A DNA stretch of 64,000 bases from assembly GCA_040903745.1 (NCBI GenBank), contig JBBDUV010000037.1:94100-158099 (forward strand), given 5' to 3'. The DNA is from M55B112 sp040903745 (GTDB taxonomy: Bacteria; Bacteroidota; Bacteroidia; Bacteroidales; GCA-2748055). Under the pieces are notes generated by a model. The model saw nothing but the letters and a program-made list of their open reading frames with translations. It ran no database searches and was not told the origin of the DNA. Positions 9,547 through 17,302 of the stretch are shown one piece after another (within the stretch, counting starts at the first letter, position 1; each line of letters begins with the position of its first letter). Position numbers and translations under genes: made by a program.

Positions 9547-10596
9547 ATGAAAAGTGGCTTCAAAGGAACAGGTTGCACCGTAACACACAGGATTATATTA
9601 TTCGCTTTGATGGCAGTGATTTTCATGGTGTGTATGCCCATCAATGCGATCTGCCAGGATGCCAATATTGTAGGTCCGGACTATACACCGGATTCGTTGC
9701 TCGCTGATTTGAACAATCCATGGGGATCGCAATTTGAGTTTGAGCTTTCATTTGATGAGGGTTGTATTTATGCAGGTGACGATCCCGCATTGGACCCTGA
9801 GCAGCCCTTACGGAAAAACCGTAAGATTTACGTGTATATTCCTGCGGCCTATAAAGACGGAAGCAGGGCGCCTTTGCTGGTTACACTGGATGGGCCGAGT
9901 CATTTTTATCAGATATGCAATGCAATGAATAACCTGTCGGTTCAGAATGTACAACATGAAAAGCTACCCGCTTTTGTTCTTATTTCCGTCGAGAATGGCG
10001 GAGGCCTTGGCAAAGGAAGTCAGCGCAGTCTGGAATACGATACCATGTCGGACCGATTTGCCCGATTTATCGATCATGAAGTGTTGCCCGGTGTCCTGAA
10101 CAACGAGGAAATCAGAGAACGATATCCAGGGTTTATCCTTTCAGAGGATCCCTGGGACAGGGCCGTAATGGGTTGCAGTTCAGGTGGGGCCGCTGCGTTT
10201 ACCATGGGTTGGTTTCGGCCCGATCTGTTCCGTCGCATTGTTTCGTATTCCGGGACCTTTGTGGATCAACAAACTGATGAATTGCCTGAAGAGCTCATCT
10301 ACCCTTTGGGGGCCTGGGAATATCATTCAGGAATGAAATTGATCGAAAAAAGTGAAAAAAAGCCGTTGCGCGTTTTCATTCACGTTTCAGAACATGATTT
10401 TGGGTACGAGGCTCCGGAAGAATCGCACCTCAACTGGGTCTTAGCAAATGAACGCATTGCTAAAGAATTAAACAACAAAGGATACGATTACAGGTACTTG
10501 TATAGCCTAGATTCAGACCACTGCGATGCAAGGGTATTTGAACATACACTGGTCCAAACACTTCTGTGGATCTGGTCTGAAGCCGGGTCCCGATAA
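9547..10596 (+). CDS. Secreted alpha/beta-hydrolase, esterase D/enterochelin-esterase type
   Basis: From the ATG at 9547 the product is 349 residues with a hydrophobic export signal (ILFALMAVIFMVCMPINA). An upstream in-frame ATG at 9436 adds 37 residues before the signal and is less likely. The mature part is a putative esterase (PF00756-like): nucleophile in GCSSGG within MGCSSGGAAAFTMGW, acidic region HVSEHDFG, and the C-terminal His in DSDHCD. Such enzymes remove acyl groups from carbohydrates or siderophores. Placement between a sugar-acid operon and a TIM-barrel secreted protein suggests a role on a polysaccharide ester, for instance acetyl, feruloyl or glucuronoyl groups, but this is inference. 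Confidence 0.75.
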   Translation: MKSGFKGTGCTVTHRIILFALMAVIFMVCMPINAICQDANIVGPDYTPDSLLADLNNPWGSQFEFELSFDEGCIYAGDDPALDPEQPLRKNRKIYVYIPAAYKDGSRAPLLVTLDGPSHFYQICNAMNNLSVQNVQHEKLPAFVLISVENGGGLGKGSQRSLEYDTMSDRFARFIDHEVLPGVLNNEEIRERYPGFILSEDPWDRAVMGCSSGGAAAFTMGWFRPDLFRRIVSYSGTFVDQQTDELPEELIYPLGAWEYHSGMKLIEKSEKKPLRVFIHVSEHDFGYEAPEESHLNWVLANERIAKELNNKGYDYRYLYSLDSDHCDARVFEHTLVQTLLWIWSEAGSR

Positions 10597-10966
10597 CAAA
10601 TGCGCCTGGTACGCTGTTTTCCTGTTAAAGTAGATCCATCAGTTGCTTAAGGCTGCATCTATATATTCAATTTAGTATTCAATATTATCTGATAAATGAG
10701 AGGACACCGTGTCCTATATTTTCTGTATTTTCCAATCTTTTATGAAAACCGATTGAATGCGCTGAAATCTTTAACCATCGATCCGGTCCAGAATCGTGTG
10801 CCAAAGTACTCATGTCGTTTTCCGGTATCCAATAGAAGATAAAATAGAGTTGCTTCTTGGTAAATATTGAATATCGAATTCAATGTCTTAAATGTATATT
10901 TGAGTAGTCCTTACGACTATGGGATCGCATATAGAAGATGCTTAAATCATTTTTTAATTAAAGAAT
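10597..10966. other. 370-bp intergenic region without a recognisable gene
   Basis: No open frame with family resemblance on either strand. It holds the short perfect palindrome listed separately at 10701-10715 and an AT-rich stretch before the next gene. No RNA gene was recognised. Confidence 0.5.
10701..10715. promoter_or_regulatory. Perfect 7-bp-arm palindrome, possible operator or weak terminator
   Basis: AGGACAC and GTGTCCT are separated by a single C. As RNA it could form a 5-bp stem with a 5-base loop followed by an AT-rich tail, so it may act as a weak terminator for the esterase gene; the near-continuous symmetry also fits a dimeric repressor site. No partner copy was found by eye. 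Confidence 0.3.
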
Positions 10967-12736
10967 ATGAAAATAAATGTCAGAATTTTCAGCCGGCAAA
11001 ACCAACTGCTTCTCATAGTGATGCTGCTTTTTATTCAAAAGGCTGCTTTTACTCAGGAACACATCTCATTTGGAGCACTCACGTTCAACATTGAAGTGCT
11101 TTCAGATCTCACCAGTTATACAGTAACCGAACGCGGCTGGAAATCATTAAGTGGGTATAATGATGCAGATACGATCTTCAGTGCAAATGAGATTATTGAC
11201 CGGGAGAGTGGTGAGGTGATCCGTGGTCGGATCGAAGTTTGGTTCAACTATTCTGAGGATTGGTCACTGAAGAACCAGCACGGTCGTTTCAGTTTTGATG
11301 TAAGGGCCCATGTACCTGAATTGATCAGGACCATTCGTGTTACCATAAATAACCTGCCACAAGGAGAACTCATGACGGTTCGCTCCGTCGAAGATCTTAC
11401 AGTTAACGGTACAGATGCATCCTTCTCCACCATGGGTGCCCAGATCAGTGGTCTGAAGGTTCATGATAAATGGTTGTCCATAGGCTCACGGGAATATCCA
11501 GTTCCTTACTGGACGGCGAATATGACTGCCAATAAAAACGATGTACAGCTGATCTTCAATACCAGTCTACGCAGGGTGGATGGGCGGAAGTGGTTCAATA
11601 CGAATGCATACCATCTCGAATGGTATTCCAGCCTGGATGATCTGGCTGATGATCATCGAAAGAATGTAATTGAACTGAAGCAGGCCGTGGTGCCCTTTGA
11701 AGAACGAACGGATGTTGCAGAGTGGGTTAAGGATATACGATTATGGGTGATCCTTAGCGGTCGGGCCTGGAAGATATCTCAACCAGATTCCACAGGAAGC
11801 TTTATGAGGCACAATTATGCCCAGATGAAACAACGGCTGATCGAAATGGCAAGGTATTTCGATCCGCATAAAACGGCCATTTATGTGACTGGCTGGGACA
11901 GTTATTATGACTGTACCACTCCGGCATATAAGCCTGATCCGGAAATGGGAGGTGAAGAAGGTTGGCGGGATTTTGTCAATACCGCTCATGAGATGGGCTA
12001 TCACCTTGTCCTGCATTTTGATGCATGGGTAGTTTCTTTTTCGCAGCCCGAGTACTGGGATGTTGTGGATGGATCATGGGTATCGTATAATCCCCGCTTT
12101 GGGCATGGATCGTTTGAACAGATGCATACCACGAACTTCACTTCACTGGATTATGAGCCCTGGAGGAAGATCTTTCTGGACCGGATCGATGATGCAGTGC
12201 AAAAGTACGGGGCCGATGGTGTTCACATGGATCAGACCCATCATTTGTATTACCTTGGCTGGTCAGACAGTGACCATTTTGATAACAGGCGTGGATTCTA
12301 CAGAACGATGATGGCAATAAAACAAAAGTATCCACAATTTGTTTTGCAGTTTGAGCTGCCAAATGAAGCGTCACTTTCATTAACACAGATCGGGGAAAAT
12401 CCGACCGCACACACCGGTTGGGAGGTTCCCGATGACAAAGGCATGTTGCCCCTGTTGTTTAAAAAGCTCTATATGCCCTATATCCGAATTGTTGCCCATC
12501 TGAACACATCGGGTCCACACGGTGAATCCGGAACCGTTTTCAAAGCCGTTTCACAGCAGGTTGCCGACGACCGTCTGGAATACATGAGAAGGAACGACTA
12601 TATCCCGACCCTAAAATTGGCCGATTGGAGAATTGATATCTCTTTGGAAAAAGTACAACAATATTTCGATGCGGCCCTGGAATTTGATGAACGGATTGAA
12701 AGCGGTCAGCTGGACTTTAATTACCGGGGTGATTGA
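10967..12736 (+). CDS. Secreted TIM-barrel protein, glycoside-hydrolase-like, family not assigned
   Basis: A 589-residue protein with an N-terminal signal (about residues 12-28, LLLIVMLLFIQKAAF). The first 240 residues look like a beta-rich domain. Residues about 260-560 look like a (beta/alpha)8 barrel: IYVTGWDSYYD, MGYHLVLHFDAWVVS, DDAVQKYGADGVHMDQTHH, then FVLQFELPNEASL. The acidic residues at the ends of these strands (D in HMDQTHH, E in FELPNE) are reasonable catalytic candidates for a retaining or alpha-galactosidase-like glycosidase, but I cannot place it in a named family. It follows a secreted esterase and a sugar-acid operon, so degradation of an environmental glycan is plausible. 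Confidence 0.65.
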   Translation: MKINVRIFSRQNQLLLIVMLLFIQKAAFTQEHISFGALTFNIEVLSDLTSYTVTERGWKSLSGYNDADTIFSANEIIDRESGEVIRGRIEVWFNYSEDWSLKNQHGRFSFDVRAHVPELIRTIRVTINNLPQGELMTVRSVEDLTVNGTDASFSTMGAQISGLKVHDKWLSIGSREYPVPYWTANMTANKNDVQLIFNTSLRRVDGRKWFNTNAYHLEWYSSLDDLADDHRKNVIELKQAVVPFEERTDVAEWVKDIRLWVILSGRAWKISQPDSTGSFMRHNYAQMKQRLIEMARYFDPHKTAIYVTGWDSYYDCTTPAYKPDPEMGGEEGWRDFVNTAHEMGYHLVLHFDAWVVSFSQPEYWDVVDGSWVSYNPRFGHGSFEQMHTTNFTSLDYEPWRKIFLDRIDDAVQKYGADGVHMDQTHHLYYLGWSDSDHFDNRRGFYRTMMAIKQKYPQFVLQFELPNEASLSLTQIGENPTAHTGWEVPDDKGMLPLLFKKLYMPYIRIVAHLNTSGPHGESGTVFKAVSQQVADDRLEYMRRNDYIPTLKLADWRIDISLEKVQQYFDAALEFDERIESGQLDFNYRGD

Positions 12737-12993
12737 TCCTGTAAGTTGTAGTCTTTCGTTCGAATAATTAGTGAATGACCATAAACGGCTGGAGTAGCCC
12801 ATAGTTGCCCTTTTAGTTGATTTTCGGCAAGCAGGTTATATTCTTTTCCCTCTTCTATGACCAGAGTTTTCCCATTGGTAGAGAATAAATGGATGTTCCC
12901 ATTTGCCAATAGCAGAGAAGCATTATCCTCTGAAATGGGTCCAATTGTGATCCCCGGTTTCATGTCTGTAACTATGATCAAGCTGCATAGCAT
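12721..12993 (-). pseudogene. C-terminal remnant of a PQQ-like beta-propeller protein
   Basis: The reading frame on the minus strand contains one propeller blade ending: ASLLLANGNIHLFS, then YNLLAENQLKGQLWATPAVY and HSLIIRTKDY. This is the usual last-blade pattern (cell-content value, W/ATPA, iIRT) of BamB/PQQ-like repeat proteins, which are normally 350 residues or longer. Upstream of about 12993 the frame has no further propeller sequence, so only about 80 codons remain. It overlaps the 3' end of the convergent TIM-barrel gene by 16 bases. Read as a truncated gene, not as a functional small protein. Confidence 0.6.
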
Positions 12994-13077
12994 TACTGAT
13001 CAGGATAAGAATGAGTACGATTTTATTCAAAAAACAATAGGTATTTATACTGCTGAATATTCAACAACTATAATTTT

Positions 13078-14094
13078 TCACCATTTTTGAGGCCATTGCG
13101 ACAGGCCCTTAAAGAACTGTAATTCTGTGTAATAAGGTTGAGTCAAATTTTCAATTTCCAACATCTCATCCACCGACAGTTCCTTAAAATTTCTAACTAT
13201 TTCAATATTTTCTTCCAACTCCTCTATTGTGTCGCATCCAACAATAATGGTACTTACCGGAAGAGTAAGTACATAATCTATAGCCTGTTTCATGGTAATG
13301 ATTCCACCATGCAAAAAAATACGGTCGCGAGCTGGAATTTTCATACCAATAATTCCCACATTATTTTCCACTGCTGTCGGAAGGAGTTTTTCCACAACTG
13401 GGTCGTGATACTTATCGGCGGCATTTAGCGCAGTAAGTACCACATCAAAAGGAAACTGTTCTAAAAGAATCCGCAATTGGTCGGGTGATTCGTGTCCAGT
13501 TATACCTAGATGTCTTACTATTCCTTCATCTTGTGCTTTTTTCATTGCTTTTAAAACACCATCCTCGGCGAATATTTTTTCAACATCCTCCTTTTCCGAC
13601 TTTTGAACATTGTGAATTTGCCAAAGATCAATTTGGTCTGTTTGTAAATTCTTTAACGACTTCTCAAGGTGGCGCATCGCTCCATTGTAGGTGCGGTCGT
13701 GGGTTTTGGTAGCAATATAAACTTCTGATCTTCTGTGCTTAAGAACCCGACCAATGTTGAGCTCGCTCGTTCCTTGCAATGGTAATTGGTCTTCTCCCTG
13801 CTTTGGTCTTCCATAATACGCAGAAGTATCAATGTAATTAACCCCAAGATCGAGTGCGCGATGGATAAGAGCTTCAGCCTTATCTTCTTTTCCGGGAATT
13901 TCAAGGGTTGCCTGGCCCCCCAAACTAAACATTCCCACCTGATAGCCGGTTTTTCCCAAATGCCTCATAGGCAATTTACCATTGTTTAGGTTATCATACG
14001 CCATCCCAGCTACAGGATATAATCCTGTTGCGAGGGCAACCCCCAATAAGTTTTTAATAACTTGTCTGCGATTAATGTAATGTGTATTTTCCAT
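13078..14094 (-). CDS. Exported aldo/keto reductase with twin-arginine-type leader
   Basis: A 338-residue aldo/keto reductase. The N-terminus has NRRQVIKNLLGVALATG, a Tat-like twin Arg followed by a hydrophobic stretch, which suggests export of the folded NADPH enzyme to the periplasm. The catalytic tetrad is visible as D89 and Y94 (IDTSAYYG), K130 (IATKTHD) and H161 (LWQIHN). Many Bacteroidota encode such Tat-linked reductases beside carbohydrate genes; the substrate is unknown. It is transcribed toward the TIM-barrel gene. Confidence 0.85.
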   Translation of the reverse strand: MENTHYINRRQVIKNLLGVALATGLYPVAGMAYDNLNNGKLPMRHLGKTGYQVGMFSLGGQATLEIPGKEDKAEALIHRALDLGVNYIDTSAYYGRPKQGEDQLPLQGTSELNIGRVLKHRRSEVYIATKTHDRTYNGAMRHLEKSLKNLQTDQIDLWQIHNVQKSEKEDVEKIFAEDGVLKAMKKAQDEGIVRHLGITGHESPDQLRILLEQFPFDVVLTALNAADKYHDPVVEKLLPTAVENNVGIIGMKIPARDRIFLHGGIITMKQAIDYVLTLPVSTIIVGCDTIEELEENIEIVRNFKELSVDEMLEIENLTQPYYTELQFFKGLSQWPQKW

Positions 14095-14403
14095 GATAAA
14101 TTCTTTAATTTCGATTTATTTCAAATGTTCTTCAACCAAAAACTGCATTAACCGTTCAGTAACTAATCAGCCTATTGTCAAAAATAGGTAGTTATGAACA
14201 ATTTTCCGCGGTTTTGCACATATTTTATTGTGATGCATGTGTGGATTTCTCAGATTCAGTGGATATCAACAAAATTAGTGTATTAGTATTGATTTAAAGG
14301 GTTTGCGTAAAGAAAATGACAAATTGAAAGAAAAGCTGGCTAAATACGAACCATTTTTGTTAATTCTAATAGACCATCAAAATTTATAAGAGAAATTTCT
14401 CGC
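14095..14403. other. 309-bp gap with a possible coding remnant
   Basis: Contains the candidate promoter/palindrome at 14171-14188. From about 14293 the plus strand keeps an open frame of about 33 codons, rich in Lys and Glu (reads LRKENDKLKEKLAKYE), ending in a stop near 14388. It resembles a coiled-coil end of a larger, lost gene, possibly a transposase, but it is too short to identify. Confidence 0.35.
14171..14188 (-). promoter_or_regulatory. Candidate promoter -7 inside an inverted repeat upstream of the aldo/keto reductase
   Basis: On the minus strand 14179-14186 reads TATTTTTG, a perfect TAnnTTTG element about 85 bases before the reductase start. It lies within the inverted repeat CCTATT(6-base loop)AATAGG at 14171-14188, which could be an operator. 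No properly spaced TTG was seen. Confidence 0.3.
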
Positions 14404-14980
14404 ATGAATAATAATGAGCCAATATGTCCAAAATGTAATTCTCCAATAGTTCTTAAAAAGGGGAAATATGGAAGATTTTTAAGTTGCTCAAATTACCCAT
14501 ACTGTGCATTTTCAGATAAACCAAATATTAAGCAATTACTCTACTTCTTAATACGGACAATTGGGTTAAAAGATTATAATTTTGCTGAGGAATTATCTAT
14601 TGATATCTTGGAACATAATAGATCAACTGATGCCTTTATAGCGAAAGTGTATTGTCAGCATTATATACAAACCTTGGGTATATTTCGCTGAAAATTTAAA
14701 AGAGTATGATTTTGAATCGGCACTATTATGGACTGAAAGTATGAAAGAATACTTCTATTCAGAGATGTTGGTAACTGCAAATGCATTGGCAACTAATTGG
14801 GAATACAATGATGCACATAATATAGTTTCAGCGGCGATTGATATTAACCCAAAAGAATACCAAGGTTATATGATAAGAGGAGATATTCGTTTTCGTATTG
14901 ATAATGCGAAGTGTTTAGAAGACTATAAATTGGCAGAAAAGCTTGGATGTGAAAAAGCTTTTGAGAGAAAAATAAAATAG
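14404..14980 (+). pseudogene. Zinc-ribbon/TPR-like protein gene broken by a one-base frameshift
   Basis: The first frame (14404-14691) encodes a topoisomerase-type zinc ribbon, CPKCNSPIVLKKGKYGRFL followed by CSNYPYC, and then helical sequence ending IYCQHYIQT-type residues before a stop at 14689. Helical sequence continues without interruption in the +1 frame from about 14672 (PWVYFAENLKEYDFESALLW) to 14980, with a TPR-like tail. One extra base near 14668-14671 would explain both halves. If repaired, the product is about 190 residues. Function unknown; similar zinc-ribbon plus helical-repeat proteins occur in mobile regions. A sequencing error is possible. Confidence 0.55.
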
Positions 14981-15075
14981 AGCGTCCTTTCCCGGTGTCA
15001 TTTTGCTACTTTTTGTGATCCTGGTTGTTTGTTATATACTTGATTATCAGTGGGTGTGTTACGCTAGTAATCTCC

Positions 15076-15117
15076 CTGGCAGTCAAGAGGTCGCCGGTTC
15101 GACTCCGGTATGCTCCA
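15076..15117 (+). other. 3' fragment of tRNA-Ala(GGC): probable attachment-site remnant
   Basis: Starting at the anticodon loop, the sequence fits the canonical tRNA numbering base for base: loop CTGGCAG (U33, anticodon GGC, A37), 3' anticodon stem TCAAG, variable loop AGGTC, T arm GCCGG-TTCGACT-CCGGT, 3' acceptor strand ATGCTCC and discriminator A. The 5' anticodon-stem strand that should precede (CTTGA) is absent; 15071-15075 reads TCTCC, and no 5' acceptor GGAGCAT or D arm lies upstream. A tRNA cut at the anticodon loop, with its own terminator still attached on the 3' side, is what integration by a tyrosine recombinase leaves at the far end of an element. Confidence 0.75.
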
Positions 15118-15123
15118 CTCCCC

Positions 15124-15151
15124 GCCCGCCGAAGCTTTAGCAAAGGCGGGC
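15124..15151 (+). terminator. Intrinsic terminator behind the tRNA fragment
   Basis: A perfect 7-bp GC-rich stem, GCCCGCC (15124-15130) and GGCGGGC (15145-15151), with a 14-base loop, followed by TTTTTCATTTT. It directly follows the tRNA 3' end and is presumably the original tRNA terminator. Confidence 0.75.
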
Positions 15152-15377
15152 TTTTTCATTTTAAACAACAGACTTCTTCGAAAAATATACCACAAGGGCA
15201 ACGGGGGACCAGCATTCACAAGTAGTTTGCAAAGTCCAGCTAAATAAATAATCAGGGCCTTGTAATTTCACCAGGTCTTTTTTGTTGGAAATAATGTCCT
15301 CCGAACTACCTTTGAAAAATGATTAGGGATCACTATATTTCATTTATTATTCCTGCAAAACATCAGTTAATATTGAT
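15152..15377. other. Intergenic, nothing recognised
   Basis: No coding or RNA signature seen between the terminator and the photolyase-like fragment. A short open frame crossing the tRNA fragment and terminator (15025-15225) is not a gene. Confidence 0.4.
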
Positions 15378-15533
15378 ATGAGCCGTACAGGTATTCTTTT
15401 CCCTCCTCAGCTTTTTGAGCATAACACGCTTATTTCAACATGCAAGACCATTTATCTCGTCGAAGAGGTGCTGTTCTTCAATCAACCAGCTTGCCACCCC
15501 GGACAGTTGCTCCTAACACAATCCCGGCACTGA
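15378..15533 (+). pseudogene. N-terminal fragment of a photolyase-related (cryptochrome/photolyase family) gene
   Basis: Fifty-one codons from ATG read like the start of deoxyribodipyrimidine photolyase-related proteins: ILFPPQLFEHN, then TIYLVEEVLFFNQ and HPGQLLL, in the order and spacing of the family pattern (IlFP.QLF ... vyLiEE.LFF.Q ... H...LLL). Full members are about 500 residues. The frame ends at a TGA at 15531 and nothing like the rest of the protein follows. Its last 56 bases overlap the 3' end of the opposite-strand DUF417 gene, so either that gene's tail runs into the remnant or the deletion junction lies there. Confidence 0.5.
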
Positions 15534-15948
15534 TTACCACCAGGTTTTTGACGATATATTGTCCTTCGAGCGTCAATGAATAGGGGAAAATATGAAATGT
15601 CTCTTCCGGGAAAATAAAAAGCGGCGCAAGCGTTCCGGCCATCTGCAGGTACATGAGAAGCAGGATCTCTCGCATAAATTTCTTCGTCAGGAGTCCCAAC
15701 CCGATCACCACCTCCCAAATTGCCAGTCCGTATAAAATGGTCTGCTCCCCAAACAGTCCGAATGTGAGTACCTCAATGGTGCGATAAGCAAGCGATTCTG
15801 CCGGACTTGCTCCCGGAAAAAATTTTAATGCTCCAAACCAGATAAATATAACCGATATGCTTATCCGAAGCAAAAACAATCCATTTCTCGACATCCAACC
15901 TATAACTTTAAGATCGATCCTGTCAAATGTACTTCCTCTAAGGTTCAT
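15478..15948 (-). CDS. DUF417/YkgB-like (DoxX-related) membrane protein
   Basis: A 156-residue inner-membrane protein with four predicted membrane segments. FLLRISISVIFIWFGALKFF near residues 25-44 and GLAIWEVVIGLGLL near 104-117 are typical of the YkgB/DUF417 group, relatives of DoxX. These proteins are associated with redox or stress functions but have no settled activity. Upstream on the same strand is a remnant of a short-chain dehydrogenase, so the gene probably once belonged to a small operon. Confidence 0.75.
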   Translation of the reverse strand: MNLRGSTFDRIDLKVIGWMSRNGLFLLRISISVIFIWFGALKFFPGASPAESLAYRTIEVLTFGLFGEQTILYGLAIWEVVIGLGLLTKKFMREILLLMYLQMAGTLAPLFIFPEETFHIFPYSLTLEGQYIVKNLVVISAGIVLGATVRGGKLVD

Positions 15949-15952
15949 TTTT

Positions 15953-16027
15953 TTAAACTTTTAGCGTTCCAATTCCCCCATCTGCCCGAATTGTCTCTCC
16001 AGTGATCCACTTTGCATTTTTACACAT
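15953..16027 (-). pseudogene. C-terminal remnant of a short-chain dehydrogenase/reductase gene
   Basis: On the minus strand 24 codons read CKNAKWITGETIRADGGIG and end LKV-stop just before the DUF417 start. The WITGe.i..DGG pattern is the invariant C-terminal motif of classical SDR enzymes (about 250 residues). Upstream of 16027 no SDR sequence continues; the region is AT-rich intergenic DNA. The rest of the gene has been deleted. Confidence 0.6.
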
Positions 16028-16086
16028 ATAACAATTAAAAACAACTTCTGTTTAATAAATAACAAATAAAATTGTACGATACAGGC

Positions 16087-16094
16087 TATTTTTG
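16087..16094 (+). promoter_or_regulatory. Candidate -7 element (TATTTTTG) for the CIA30 gene
   Basis: Exact match to TAnnTTTG about 100 bases before the CIA30 start; no correctly spaced TTG was identified. Confidence 0.3.
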
Positions 16095-16194
16095 TTTATT
16101 TTTAATACAAATATTCTTAAACAATATCCGTTCGCTGGTGTTTGAATTTTAATAACAAATCGTCATGGCCGCAAACACGGTTGAATTAAATCCC

Positions 16195-16731
16195 ATGAGA
16201 AAAATAATTTTAGCAATTATGATGATGAACGCAGGATGGGCAAGTGCCCAGGAAATATATGATTTCTCCGCCGACAGTGATATGGGTGACTGGTATATCG
16301 TAGATGACGTGGTGATGGGGGGGCGATCTGACGGTCAAATGAAATTATCGGATGAAGGAAATGCCATATTTGAAGGCAGGGTCTCCCTGGAGAACAATGG
16401 CGGCTTTTCATCCGTGCGTTATCGTCCGGATAAGATATCTTCTGAAAGGTACGCTGCCTTCATGGTCCGGCTTAAAGGCGATACCAGGAACTACCAGTTC
16501 AGGGTGCGGTCCCGTTTGAATGAATATCAGTCCTACGTTTACGAATTTGAGACCAACGGCGACTGGCAGATCATCCGCATCCCCTTCAATGAAATGTATC
16601 CCAGCTTCAGGGGCATGCGACTGAAGTTACCCAATTATCCCGGCAAACAGCTTCAGGAATGCTCGTTCCTTATCTCCAACAAAAAGAACGAAAACTTCCG
16701 GCTCGAAATCGACAAGATCTGGATGGAGTAA
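16195..16731 (+). CDS. Secreted CIA30 (NDUFAF1-like) family protein
   Basis: From the ATG at 16195 the product is 178 residues with a signal peptide (MRKIILAIMMMNAGWASAQ); a Met ten codons upstream at 16165 is less likely. The mature part is a CIA30 beta-sandwich: DFSADSDMGDWYIVDDVVMGG, then GFSSVRYR, FMVRLKGDTRNYQFRVR and the late QEC.FLISNK stretch. The family is named from mitochondrial complex I assembly factor CIA30; bacterial members are periplasmic or carbohydrate-binding-like proteins of unknown role. A decayed second copy of its start lies at 19862-19945. Confidence 0.8.
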   Translation: MRKIILAIMMMNAGWASAQEIYDFSADSDMGDWYIVDDVVMGGRSDGQMKLSDEGNAIFEGRVSLENNGGFSSVRYRPDKISSERYAAFMVRLKGDTRNYQFRVRSRLNEYQSYVYEFETNGDWQIIRIPFNEMYPSFRGMRLKLPNYPGKQLQECSFLISNKKNENFRLEIDKIWME

Positions 16732-16839
16732 TAACCGGTATGCTACAACAAAAGACGGAATTTTCTGGCAAATCTCCGATGTTCCTCTGGCATACAGCAA
16801 AACAATTGAACTTTCTTTGTTTCAAGGTGTTTTTCAAAA

Positions 16840-17217
16840 ATGAAGTCTGTTAGCTTAATACTGTCCATGGTTGTTGTACTATTGTCAGCACAACCATTTA
16901 TGTCGGCTCTTGTGCAGGAGAAGGCTGTGCAGGAGAAGGCTGTGCAGGAACAGAATACCGATATGTTGTGTTGTAATGAGCAGACTGATTGCTGTGGGAA
17001 TTCTGACAGAGATGCAGACGACACAAGGAAGTGTGATTCGGAGCAGGATTGCACAGACAAATGCCAATGTGTCACCCATAGCCAGACTGTAAACGCCATT
17101 GCAGAGCGTTCACCCCAATATAACATGTTCAGAGTGTATATTGAAGCGCAAGAGACTTTGAGCACACCCTACCATCTTATTCTACCGGTTTCCATCTGGC
17201 GTCCTCCCCAGTCTTAA
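16840..17217 (+). CDS. Small Cys-rich exported protein upstream of the HMA-TonB receptor
   Basis: A 125-residue protein with an N-terminal signal (residues about 4-22). The middle carries ten or so cysteines, including two CC pairs (LCCNEQTDCCG, residues about 48-58) and CDSEQDCTDKCQC, and the C-terminus ends in WRPPQS. This looks like the small Cys-rich proteins with a terminal Pro-Pro often found just before Bacteroidota metal-related TonB receptors. I infer periplasmic metal binding, probably copper or another soft metal. A 15-bp tandem repeat encodes VQEKA near the mature N-terminus. It is 85 bases before the receptor start and in the same direction. Confidence 0.6.
   Translation: MKSVSLILSMVVVLLSAQPFMSALVQEKAVQEKAVQEQNTDMLCCNEQTDCCGNSDRDADDTRKCDSEQDCTDKCQCVTHSQTVNAIAERSPQYNMFRVYIEAQETLSTPYHLILPVSIWRPPQS
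16912..16950 (+). repeat. 15-bp tandem repeat, 2.6 copies, in frame
   Basis: GTGCAGGAGAAGGCT occurs at 16912-16926 and identically at 16927-16941, followed by a partial copy to 16950. It encodes VQEKA-VQEKA-VQE just after the signal peptide of the Cys-rich protein, so copy-number change would alter length without breaking the frame. Confidence 0.85.
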
Positions 17218-17302
17218 TGTTTACAAATCAGAAATTGGAGATGCACTGGGATTTACGTTGCATCCCCCTCACTTCATTGTAAAATCATTAAGACAAATCA
17301 AA

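Noticed and set aside
15025..15225. Open frame of 66 codons on the plus strand
   Set aside because: It runs through the tRNA-Ala fragment and the terminator hairpin, and its product has no protein-like character.
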